Of a stretch of 64,000 nucleotides of DNA, positions 1-6,023 are shown in pieces (positions within the stretch are counted from its first letter, which is position 1; each line of letters starts with the position of its first letter). Origin of the DNA: Salipiger mangrovisoli (GTDB taxonomy: Bacteria; Pseudomonadota; Alphaproteobacteria; Rhodobacterales; Rhodobacteraceae); contig NZ_JADFFK010000001.1 of NCBI RefSeq assembly GCF_015223355.1, positions 558,001 through 622,000 on the forward strand, in the 5' to 3' direction. The position numbers and the translations under genes were made by a program. A model generated the notes under the pieces. The model was not told the origin of the DNA and did not search any database. It saw only the letters and a list, made by a program, of their open reading frames with translations.

Positions 1-102
1 CGCGGGCTGTCCTGATCCGCTTGAGGTTCTTCATGCATGCTGTGTCACAGAAGGGTGTGAGTGTGCATAGACCCGCAGGCGGATAATTATTCGTGGAGCG
101 GA

Positions 103-131
103 TTGACTCAATAATACGCTCAACGTATATC
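103..131 (+). promoter_or_regulatory. Promoter with operator for the HTH repressor, probably giving a leaderless transcript
   Basis: A TTGACT hexamer (103-108) and TATATC (126-131) are separated by 17 bases. An inverted repeat ATACG-N5-CGTAT (114-128) sits in the spacer and -10. The next ATG is at 138, only 7 bases after the -10, so transcription would start at or next to the start codon. No Shine-Dalgarno sequence precedes that ATG. This resembles the leaderless lambda cI message from PRM. The operator position suggests that the downstream HTH protein, or its divergent partner left of the window, controls this promoter. Inferred from sequence only. Confidence 0.5.
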
Positions 132-137
132 TGCGTC

Positions 138-344
138 ATGGCTACCCTCGCGCAATTTCTCAAAACAAGTCGGATGACACAGCAAGCATTTGCTGACGCC
201 GTTGGAGTGTCTCAGCCCACGGTGAACCGTTGGCTGAATGGAGCAATGCCCTCTTGGGGAAAGGCGGCAGCCATCGAGCGTGTGACCGGTGGAGTAGTGC
301 CGGTCGCATCGTGGGTTGCTGAGCCCTCTTCGGAGGCTTCGTAA
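138..344 (+). CDS. Cro/C1-family helix-turn-helix repressor (phage)
   Basis: A 68-residue protein dominated by one HTH: the segment SRMTQQAFADAVGVSQPTVN (about residues 11-30) has the Q-x3-A-x3-G-x5-V spacing of Cro/C1-type DNA-binding domains. There is no dimerisation or cleavage domain, so it is more Cro-like than CI-like. An upstream in-frame ATG at 93 would add 15 residues, but it lies upstream of the predicted promoter hexamers. The ATG at 138 gives the normal domain start (MATLAQFLK). It probably acts on early-region operators of the prophage. Confidence 0.7.
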   Translation: MATLAQFLKTSRMTQQAFADAVGVSQPTVNRWLNGAMPSWGKAAAIERVTGGVVPVASWVAEPSSEAS

Positions 345-586
345 TGTCTTGCCTGCAATCAGCCCGCCAGTGCTCGCACGCGGCGTTTCGAGCGCTAGCG
401 CAGAATAATCGAATCCCGGCACCACTCATGTCGGGCCGCAGCGCGGGCAGGGCTCTCTCCTCCTCCCTGGTCCCACCCGCGCTGCACTTGAACACTATCA
501 CTCACTGAACAAACCACTCGTCCAATGGTCTTCAACATGGGCTGGGTCGCCAAGCCCTTCCAGCTAAACGAAAATGAGGCCTTCAC

Positions 587-1048
587 ATGCGAGACCAGAT
601 TTACGGCACGATCCAAAACGCGGTCTGCGCGGCGGTCGAGGCGACCGGGAAGCGCCATCAGGATGTTGCGGAGTTCCTCGGAATTCGGGGCTCGACGCTG
701 TCCTACGGAATGGAGCTCAGCGAGACCCGTCCGGGTGGGCTTGGCGTGAACTACCTGCACCGGCTTGGGATTGATTGCCCGGCGGCGGCTGTGCCGGTGG
801 CGCGACACTTCGCGGCCCTGGCTGGCGGCATCTTCCAGCCTGTCGAGGTCGGCGGCGTCGTGACATCGCTTTATTCGCAGTGCGGGAGTGTCGCCAAGGA
901 GTGCGGCGAGGCGCAGGCGGCGATTATTCGGGCCGCGGAAAAGGCGTCCACTCGCGCAAAGGCCGACGCGCTCTGCGAGATTGACGAGGCGCTCGAGGCG
1001 CTGATGCGCGCTCGCGCCTCGATCGTCGCCATGCGGGATGCGGCGTGA
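587..1048 (+). CDS. Phage early regulatory protein, CII-like (uncharacterised)
   Basis: A 153-residue soluble protein starting at ATG 587. Residues 1-60 contain a possible HTH (KRHQDVAEFLGIRGSTLSYG). The middle (about 65-90) has the hydrophobic stretch PVARHFAALAGGIFQPV. The C-terminal third is a charged Ala/Glu-rich helix that may oligomerise. The position right after the repressor and ahead of replication genes, together with the HTH, fits a CII-type transcription activator or secondary repressor. I do not recognise a named family with confidence. Its stop overlaps the next start (ATGA at 1045-1048), suggesting translational coupling. Confidence 0.55.
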   Translation: MRDQIYGTIQNAVCAAVEATGKRHQDVAEFLGIRGSTLSYGMELSETRPGGLGVNYLHRLGIDCPAAAVPVARHFAALAGGIFQPVEVGGVVTSLYSQCGSVAKECGEAQAAIIRAAEKASTRAKADALCEIDEALEALMRARASIVAMRDAA

Positions 1049-1155
1049 TGCTGCCGCGCCTCGCTCTCTATGACATCCCGAGCGCCGCGGGGAACCGGCG
1101 CATCTTCCTGTTGGAACTCTCCGCGCGGCGTCTGGCTGCGCGGGGCTTTTTGTGA
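1048..1155 (+). CDS. Small hypothetical phage protein (35 aa)
   Basis: A short frame opening with ATG at 1048, overlapping the upstream TGA, and closing with TGA at 1153-1155. It encodes a basic 35-residue peptide (MLPRLALYDIPSAAGNRR...). It is bracketed by coupled junctions: ATGA upstream, and GTGA downstream if the next gene uses GTG 1152. The evidence is the gap-free tiling of this early operon rather than any recognisable motif; it could instead be a spacer. Confidence 0.35.
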   Translation: MLPRLALYDIPSAAGNRRIFLLELSARRLAARGFL

Positions 1156-1769
1156 GGTTCGCCATGGGTGAGTTCGACGCCGCGGAAGCCGAAAAGAAGC
1201 TCCGGCGCTACTGGAAGCGCGGCTGGTCCGACGCTCGGATCGCCGTGGAACTCGGGCGCGGCCGTACCTGGGTTCGAAATTTTCGGAACGGTCTGGGCCT
1301 CGCCCCGGTCGGTGTTCTGCTGAAGGTCACGGATGAGCGGCTGCGCGAGTTGCACGGGCGCGGATTGACCGATGTCGAGATCTCCAAAGCGGCCAAGGTC
1401 ACCACGTCCACGGTCGAAAGCCGCCGGCGGAGCCTCGGCCTCGCGCCAAATGGAGTTGCTTCTGGGCGACCGTCTGGACCGGCGCACTTCACCGAAGAGC
1501 ATTTTCGGGAGCTTCACGGCGAGGGCCTTGTCGATGGGGACATGGCGTATCAGCTGGGGGTGTCCAAGGACACGGTCCAGTGTTGGCGCAAGCGCTATGG
1601 TCTGGCGCCCAATATGCGCAAGACGCTTGAGCAAGTCGAGACGGCGGCTAGGGACGAGCTCCTGAGCCGGGCCGCGCGTATGGCCTTTGCCCTCGCGCCC
1701 GAGGACGCACGCATCCTGAAGATGTTGGAGCCGATCCTTGCCGCCGAAATGCGCGCGGTGGCGGCATGA
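1152..1769 (+). CDS. Triple helix-turn-helix protein (phage early regulator)
   Basis: A protein of 205 residues from GTG 1152, or 201 from ATG 1164 (MGEFDAAEAEKK). It contains three consecutive HTH-like units of 33-40 residues, each ending in a similar GL-x-P motif: YWKRGWSDARIAVELGRGRT..., LRELHGRGLTDVEISKAAKV... and FRELHGEGLVDGDMAYQLGV.... The second and third begin with near-identical (L/F)RELHG-x-GL. The repeats indicate internal duplication and binding to a long or multipartite DNA site. A C-terminal helical tail (about 165-201) may oligomerise. GcrA/Sigma70-region-4-like HTH units are a possible relation. Role inferred as an early transcription regulator. Confidence 0.55.
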   Translation: MRFAMGEFDAAEAEKKLRRYWKRGWSDARIAVELGRGRTWVRNFRNGLGLAPVGVLLKVTDERLRELHGRGLTDVEISKAAKVTTSTVESRRRSLGLAPNGVASGRPSGPAHFTEEHFRELHGEGLVDGDMAYQLGVSKDTVQCWRKRYGLAPNMRKTLEQVETAARDELLSRAARMAFALAPEDARILKMLEPILAAEMRAVAA

Positions 1770-2074
1770 GGCCGGTAGCTCGCACCGCACGGTCGGTCTT
1801 CGTGATCTCGGCCACCGCCCTGGCGCTGCACAAGGGCGGCATGACGCTTTGCGGCGGCACCATCATGGCGCTGAGAGATGCGCTCGACGCCTTCCCGCGG
1901 GCAGCATCTGACGATGAGGTTGCCGCGGCGCACGGTCGGGCGCGTGAGGTGATCTTGGCACGACTGGCCGGTGATGAGGTCGCGTTCAACGCCGCGAAAT
2001 ACGCGCTCGAAGTCGAGATGGCGGCCCTGTGGGCACTGCGCGCCCGAGCCTATGCACGGGGGGCAGCAGCATGA
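1766..2074 (+). CDS. Hypothetical phage early protein
   Basis: A 102-residue protein whose ATG overlaps the previous stop (ATGA at 1766-1769) and whose own stop overlaps the next start (ATGA at 2071-2074). It is largely helical and Ala/Glu-rich, with no membrane segment, signal peptide or recognisable motif. Tight coupling on both sides supports it as a real member of the early operon. Function unknown. Confidence 0.5.
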   Translation: MRPVARTARSVFVISATALALHKGGMTLCGGTIMALRDALDAFPRAASDDEVAAAHGRAREVILARLAGDEVAFNAAKYALEVEMAALWALRARAYARGAAA

Positions 2075-2721
2075 AATCGGCGACATCTCTGACCGTTGTC
2101 AGCGGCAGTGCAGAGCTACCGGAGTACCCGGCCGAGCTTTGCGACCCGCACCTGACGGCCGACTACTTCACGATGTTCTGGCACGACCGCTGGCTCTCGT
2201 CCCGTCTGCACCTAACCGGCACCATGGCAGTTCAGGGCGCCGCGCTGAACCTGTTCTTCTTGGCGCGCAAGCAGGTGCCGGTGGGCTCTCTTCCGGCGGA
2301 TGAGGCGATGCTGTCCCGGCTGCTTCGCATCGACCTAGCCGAGTGGCGCGGGCTGATGGCCCAGCCGGTCACGCCACTGCACCAGTGGAAGCAGTACAGC
2401 TATGAAGACGGCGTCGTGCTCGGGCACCCGGTGGTGATCGAGGTTGCCCGAGATGCTCTGACCAAGCGGGAGCATCGCAAGGCGAGCAGCGAGGCGAAAT
2501 CGGTGGCGATCAGGCAGACGCGCCTCATTGAACTCATGCGCGAACTCGGCTGCAAAAAGGAGCTGTGCGAGGACAAGGTTCTCGTCGAGCGGCTCGATGC
2601 CTGGCTCCTCGAAAACCATCGCGGGCAGCGCCGCCGGCCGCAGGTCGACGCCTCGCTCACGCGCGCGCTCGATTTCGCGGTGAAAGAGGGGTGGATCGGA
2701 CGCCATAATATGGCGCGTTGA
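2071..2721 (+). CDS. DUF1376-like phage replication-region protein
   Basis: A 216-residue protein from ATG 2071 (MKSATSLTVV); an upstream GTG/ATG extension is less likely because this ATG couples to the previous stop. The N-terminal half has the DUF1376 (YdaU-like) pattern: FWHDRWLSSRLHLTG, then LFFLARKQVPVGSLPADE and LSRLLRI with W-x-GLM. A basic linker (about 125-150) follows. DUF1376 proteins sit in phage replication modules, often before a helicase loader, and are thought to work with replication initiation. The candidate origin repeats lie directly downstream, which suits that role. No ATPase motif is present. Confidence 0.6.
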   Translation: MKSATSLTVVSGSAELPEYPAELCDPHLTADYFTMFWHDRWLSSRLHLTGTMAVQGAALNLFFLARKQVPVGSLPADEAMLSRLLRIDLAEWRGLMAQPVTPLHQWKQYSYEDGVVLGHPVVIEVARDALTKREHRKASSEAKSVAIRQTRLIELMRELGCKKELCEDKVLVERLDAWLLENHRGQRRRPQVDASLTRALDFAVKEGWIGRHNMAR

Positions 2722-2761
2722 AAACGCTCGATAAATCGGCGCGTTGGTTGCCTCCACAGTT

Positions 2762-2860
2762 CGGAACAGTACCGGAACAGTTTTCCACAAAACGGAACAG
2801 TTCCACACAGAGAAGAGAAGAACAGAGGAAAGAAGAAAAGAGGACACAGAACAGATCGGG
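2762..2860 (+). repeat. Iteron-like repeats with DnaA-box match and polypurine tract: candidate phage origin
   Basis: Three direct copies of GGAACAGT start at 2763, 2774 and 2794, each preceded by C. Between the second and third is TTTTCCACA (2781-2789), a match to the DnaA-box consensus TTWTNCACA. A strongly purine-biased stretch (about 2811-2860) follows and would melt asymmetrically. Together these resemble an iteron/DnaA/polypurine replication origin beside the DUF1376-like gene. Reading frames through it are highly charged and lack a ribosome site, so I treat it as non-coding. Not experimentally supported. Confidence 0.45.
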
Positions 2861-2902
2861 ACGTGTCTCAGGGGCGGAGAGGGTGAATTGCTTAGAAAGG
2901 GG

Positions 2903-3487
2903 ATGGCCATGACGGAAGAGCAGACCACCACCGAAACGAAACGGGGCAGGGTGAGGCGCCTGCTGATCCAGCCGCTGATCGAGCACGGCTTCCGCAAGCC
3001 GGGGAACGTGAAGCTCGAGCAGCACGAGGCCTTCCTGGTGAAGCTGGCTGATGCGTTGACCTACATGGCGGATCATCAGCTTGAGACGCTGCGGGACATG
3101 CTGCGCTATCGCGGCGAGGGCAAGACGCGGGACGCCTGGCCGTCGATGGCGACGATTGCTGCGATGGCCGAGACAGTCGCGCCGCGCCCGCTCGAAGAGC
3201 ACCCGACGATCCTTAGCTGGTTCGGCTCGGCGCGCGGGCCGAAGGCGCTGGAAGAGGGCGTGCTCGTCGCCGAATTCGCCTTTCTCGAGAAGCGTAAGCG
3301 CCCGCCGCTGAACGATGGCGACAGGCGCGCAATCCGCGAGCGGGCGGACGAATGGGCGCGGCAGCGCGAGCTGATGGTGGATCGGGGCCGGCGCGGCATG
3401 TCTCGGGACGGCGATGCGCAATGGCTGCGCTGGTTCGATGGAATGGAGCGGCGGGCGATGGCCCTGCTGCCGACGGAAGCACGATAA
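2903..3487 (+). CDS. Hypothetical phage protein
   Basis: A 194-residue hydrophilic protein. I chose ATG 2903 because AAAGGGG sits just upstream and the frame before it runs through the repeat/polypurine region. The sequence is charged and helical (MAMTEEQTTTETKRGRVRRLLIQPLIEHGFRKPG...), with WPSMATIAAMAETVAPRP in the middle. It has no membrane segment and no motif I can assign. Its place after the origin-like repeats suggests a replication or middle-gene role, but that is inference. Confidence 0.55.
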   Translation: MAMTEEQTTTETKRGRVRRLLIQPLIEHGFRKPGNVKLEQHEAFLVKLADALTYMADHQLETLRDMLRYRGEGKTRDAWPSMATIAAMAETVAPRPLEEHPTILSWFGSARGPKALEEGVLVAEFAFLEKRKRPPLNDGDRRAIRERADEWARQRELMVDRGRRGMSRDGDAQWLRWFDGMERRAMALLPTEAR

Positions 3488-3500
3488 GGAAGGCGAGGCA

Positions 3501-4142
3501 GTGTTGAAAACCTATAGCAAGGGCGCCCGGCGACGCGCCAAGAAGAACTCCCTCGGTCTGCCGGAACTGGCCGGGGGCAAGACCCGTCAGCCCGACGGGC
3601 GCTTGCGTCCGACAGTTGACCGGCAGGACCCGGCGCGACTTGCGCTGGAGGTTCGCTGCCGCCACGCGGGCCTTGAAGTGACCCGCGCGAATTTGCGGGA
3701 GGTTCGCGCGCAGTGGTGTGGGTGCGCGGCTGGCCGGGCCATGGCATCAGCCGTCACCGACAACGATGAGCGGGCTCGACTCTGGGATGCGATCCAGCAC
3801 ATGCGGCGGGTCCAGGTTTCCTATGACCGCGCGATCGGTGCTCCGGGTCGGCACGCTAAGTGCCTGCGACTCCTCGTCCCGATCGAGGCGCTCAGTGCCG
3901 ATGCGGAGACGCCCCCGCTCGACGAGCGGACCGACGAGGAAAAGCTCCGCGATGCCAATCGCGCTCTGATGCAGCTCGAAGGCTGGCTCGGCTACACTGA
4001 CAAAACAGCTCGATCCGAAGCGAAACGTGTGATCGTCGATGACAGTGAGGCACGAGATATCGCCGGCCTCCTGTCCGCTCTTCTCTGTATCGCCGATGGG
4101 CTGGCGGGCCGGCGGGTCATGGTGTGGCGCGGGAGGGCTTGA
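3501..4142 (+). CDS. Hypothetical phage protein
   Basis: A 213-residue protein from GTG 3501, preceded by the AAGGAAGGCGAGG ribosome site (3487-3499). An upstream ATG at 3414 would overlap the previous gene by 73 bases and read out-of-frame-looking sequence, so it is rejected. The N-terminus is strongly basic (KTYSKGARRRAKKNSLGLPEL) and could contact DNA. The rest is helical with scattered cysteines, ending in a hydrophobic helix (ARDIAGLLSALLCIADGLAG). No family recognised. It closes the early operon before a 270-base gap. Confidence 0.5.
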   Translation: MLKTYSKGARRRAKKNSLGLPELAGGKTRQPDGRLRPTVDRQDPARLALEVRCRHAGLEVTRANLREVRAQWCGCAAGRAMASAVTDNDERARLWDAIQHMRRVQVSYDRAIGAPGRHAKCLRLLVPIEALSADAETPPLDERTDEEKLRDANRALMQLEGWLGYTDKTARSEAKRVIVDDSEARDIAGLLSALLCIADGLAGRRVMVWRGRA

Positions 4143-4406
4143 CGCGAGTTGGTGAAATCGGCAGTTTGGCATCATCGAGAGTTTCCGCGCCCGGAGGAGA
4201 AATCCTTCCGGGCGCGATGCTTTTGGAAAGCTGCAGGCGCAAAGAACGCTCGACGACAGAGCTGGTTCCGGATGGCGGCGCATGGCGCGATTGTGGGCAG
4301 TGTTTCGCCGCTAGCAGCCGAATTATGTAGTGGAATTCCGCTTGGGATCGACGAGGGCCGGAACGTCGACGTCTGCTTCTGGGTTCTTACGGTGTACCCA
4401 AGAAGG
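4143..4406. other. Intergenic gap before the PRC-barrel gene
   Basis: About 264 bases without a credible gene. The frames through it are arginine-rich and lack ribosome sites. The segment presumably contains the promoter of the exported PRC-barrel protein; I see no clear -35/-10 pair. Nothing else supported. Confidence 0.4.
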
Positions 4407-4415
4407 ATGAAGACC

Positions 4416-5123
4416 ATGAAAAAGTACCTGTACATCTCCGTGATCGCGCTTCCCTTCGCCGCCGGTCCTCTCTGGGCTCAGGACACGACTTTGACGCCCA
4501 CCGACGAGGCACCCGCAGAGCAGATGGAAAGCGAGGCACCGGATAGCGGTGCCGACATGTCCACCGACTCCACTGCCGCGCCCGCCGCCGAGGCTCCTGC
4601 AGAAGCGCCCTCCGCAGACGCTCCCGCCGCCGCACCTTCCGCAGATGCGCCCACCGACCAGACGGACGGCACTGCGACCATGGATGAAGCGACGGATGAA
4701 GCCGCAGCACCTGTGGCGACCTCCGATGCAGTCGTTTCGCAGCAGGATAGTGCCGAGATGCTCGGCGACTGGCTTCTCAGCACCAGCGTGACGTCGCCGG
4801 ATGGTGAAACCATCGGCAGCATCAAGGACTTCATCATCACCGAGGATGGTCAGATCACGGCAGTTGTCCTCGGCGTGGGTGGCTTCCTTGGCATGGGTGA
4901 GAAAGACATCGCAGTCGATTACAGCGAACTGGACATCCAATATGATGGTGATGCCATTCAGCTTGCGATGACCCGCGAAGAGGCTGATGCCGCTCCCGAA
5001 TACCAGTATCGCGACAAGCAGACGCCCCCGCCGGCGACCGGCGATGCTATGGGCGCCACTGGGACCGAGATGAACAACGGGACCGAAGGCACGGGCATGG
5101 GCACTGCAGCCCCGACCGAGTAA
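4416..5123 (+). CDS. Exported PRC-barrel domain protein (probable prophage moron)
   Basis: A 235-residue protein from ATG 4416, nine bases after AAGAAGG; ATG 4407 is too close to that site. It starts with a signal peptide (KKYLYISVIALPFAAGPLWA, cleavage before Gln). A Pro/Ala/Glu/Asp-rich linker of about 85 residues follows, then a PRC-barrel domain (about 110-190: LSTSVTSPDGETIGSIKDFI..., ITAVVLGVGGFLGMGEKDIAV). The tail is Gly/Thr-rich. PRC-barrels in such exported alphaproteobacterial proteins are of unknown function, perhaps envelope-stress related. It has its own terminator (5162-5190) and sits just outside the cos-like site, typical of a lysogenic-conversion gene. Confidence 0.75.
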   Translation: MKKYLYISVIALPFAAGPLWAQDTTLTPTDEAPAEQMESEAPDSGADMSTDSTAAPAAEAPAEAPSADAPAAAPSADAPTDQTDGTATMDEATDEAAAPVATSDAVVSQQDSAEMLGDWLLSTSVTSPDGETIGSIKDFIITEDGQITAVVLGVGGFLGMGEKDIAVDYSELDIQYDGDAIQLAMTREEADAAPEYQYRDKQTPPPATGDAMGATGTEMNNGTEGTGMGTAAPTE

Positions 5124-5161
5124 CGACCAAAGCCGCAGAAAGCGCTATCTAGCCTGCAGCC

Positions 5162-5190
5162 GCGCCCGGTGGAGAAACTCCACCGGGCGC
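5162..5190 (+). terminator. Strong hairpin terminator after the PRC-barrel gene
   Basis: A perfect 13-bp stem (5162-5174 with 5178-5190) and an AAA loop, followed by TCTGCATTTG. It isolates the PRC-barrel unit from the packaging genes. The downstream tract is only moderately T-rich. Confidence 0.75.
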
Positions 5191-5291
5191 TCTGCATTTG
5201 CAGCACTGCGAACCGTCGAGATCGAGCACGGGCCTGCCCTAAAATTCCAATACAAGCCGTAAGGCCCAAATCCATGGGTCCCTCCTGGAAA

Positions 5292-5333
5292 CCGCCCGTA
5301 TACGGGGCGGCTAAGGGCATGGGTTTTGCCTCT
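5292..5333 (+). other. Candidate cos site of the phage
   Basis: The sequence TACGGGGCGGC (5301-5311), followed 10 bases later by GGGTTTT (5321-5327) and GC, closely matches lambda cosN and its right flank, where TTACG^GGGCGGC is followed by GGGTTTTCGC. By analogy the mature left end would start at G5305 with a 12-nt overhang at 5305-5316. CCGCCC (5292-5297) and GGGCGG (5305-5310) give the rotational symmetry expected of cosN. It lies about 100 bp upstream of the Nu1-like gene, as in lambda. The similarity is from memory of the lambda sequence; the cut site is inferred. Confidence 0.6.
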
Positions 5334-5405
5334 CTAAACAAACGAAAAAGCCTAAACTCCTAACTAAACCAAGGGGATGAAGCTAAACAACTTGGGAGGT
5401 CGCAG

Positions 5406-6023
5406 ATGAATACGACCGAACTTGCGAAAGAGCTTGGCCTCTCGAAAGGCCGCATCAGCCAGTATGTTTCCGAGGGCAAGCTCGACGGGTGCTTTACCGG
5501 CGCCGGGCGGGCGCGCCGGTTCAACGTCGACAAGGTGCGCGCGGTCCTCGAGCAGAGGCTGGACCCCGGCCAGATGCTTGGCAACGGTGCCGAGACAAAG
5601 CGCCGGCTGCGAGATGGTGAAGCTGCGCCAGAGGCAACCGAAGTCACCCCGGCGGTTCCGAAGCGCGATGGGCAACTGCCCCGGAATGACCCGGACCGCT
5701 ACGAGCTCGCGCGGATCCAGAAGGTCGAGGAAGAGGCGCGGCGGCTGCGCCGGCAGAACATGCTCGAAGAGGGCAGCGTTGTCCTGGCGGACAAGGCCGC
5801 ACGCGAAGCGACGCGCGCTCTGTCGCGCGAGCTGGCACAGGTCGAGGACTTCCTGCGCCGCGCCGCTCGGGCGATCGCCGACGAGCTCGGCGTCGATTTC
5901 AAGGAAGCGCGGAAACTGGTGATCGATCTCTGGCGCGAGCACCGGGGCGCGCGGGCCGAGGCCATGGCCGAAGAGGCTGCCGTTGCCACGATGGACGCCG
6001 AAGAGGACGAGGTCGATTTCTGA
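5406..6023 (+). CDS. Terminase small subunit, Nu1-like
   Basis: A 205-residue DNA-packaging protein preceded by GGGAGG. Residues 1-45 form a winged HTH (MNTTELAKELGLSKGRISQYVSEGKL...GRARRFNVDKVRAVLE) like lambda Nu1, which binds cosB. Residues about 95-190 are a charged helix with LADKAAREATRALSRELAQ, which would contact the large subunit. It is slightly longer than lambda Nu1 (181 residues). The next gene starts within its stop codon. The candidate cos site lies just upstream. Confidence 0.85.
   Translation: MNTTELAKELGLSKGRISQYVSEGKLDGCFTGAGRARRFNVDKVRAVLEQRLDPGQMLGNGAETKRRLRDGEAAPEATEVTPAVPKRDGQLPRNDPDRYELARIQKVEEEARRLRRQNMLEEGSVVLADKAAREATRALSRELAQVEDFLRRAARAIADELGVDFKEARKLVIDLWREHRGARAEAMAEEAAVATMDAEEDEVDF

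Noticed and set aside
2744-2902. N-terminal extension of the 2903-3487 protein
   Set aside because: It would translate the iteron/polypurine tract into a charged repeat-rich peptide with no ribosome site, whereas AAAGGGG precedes ATG 2903.
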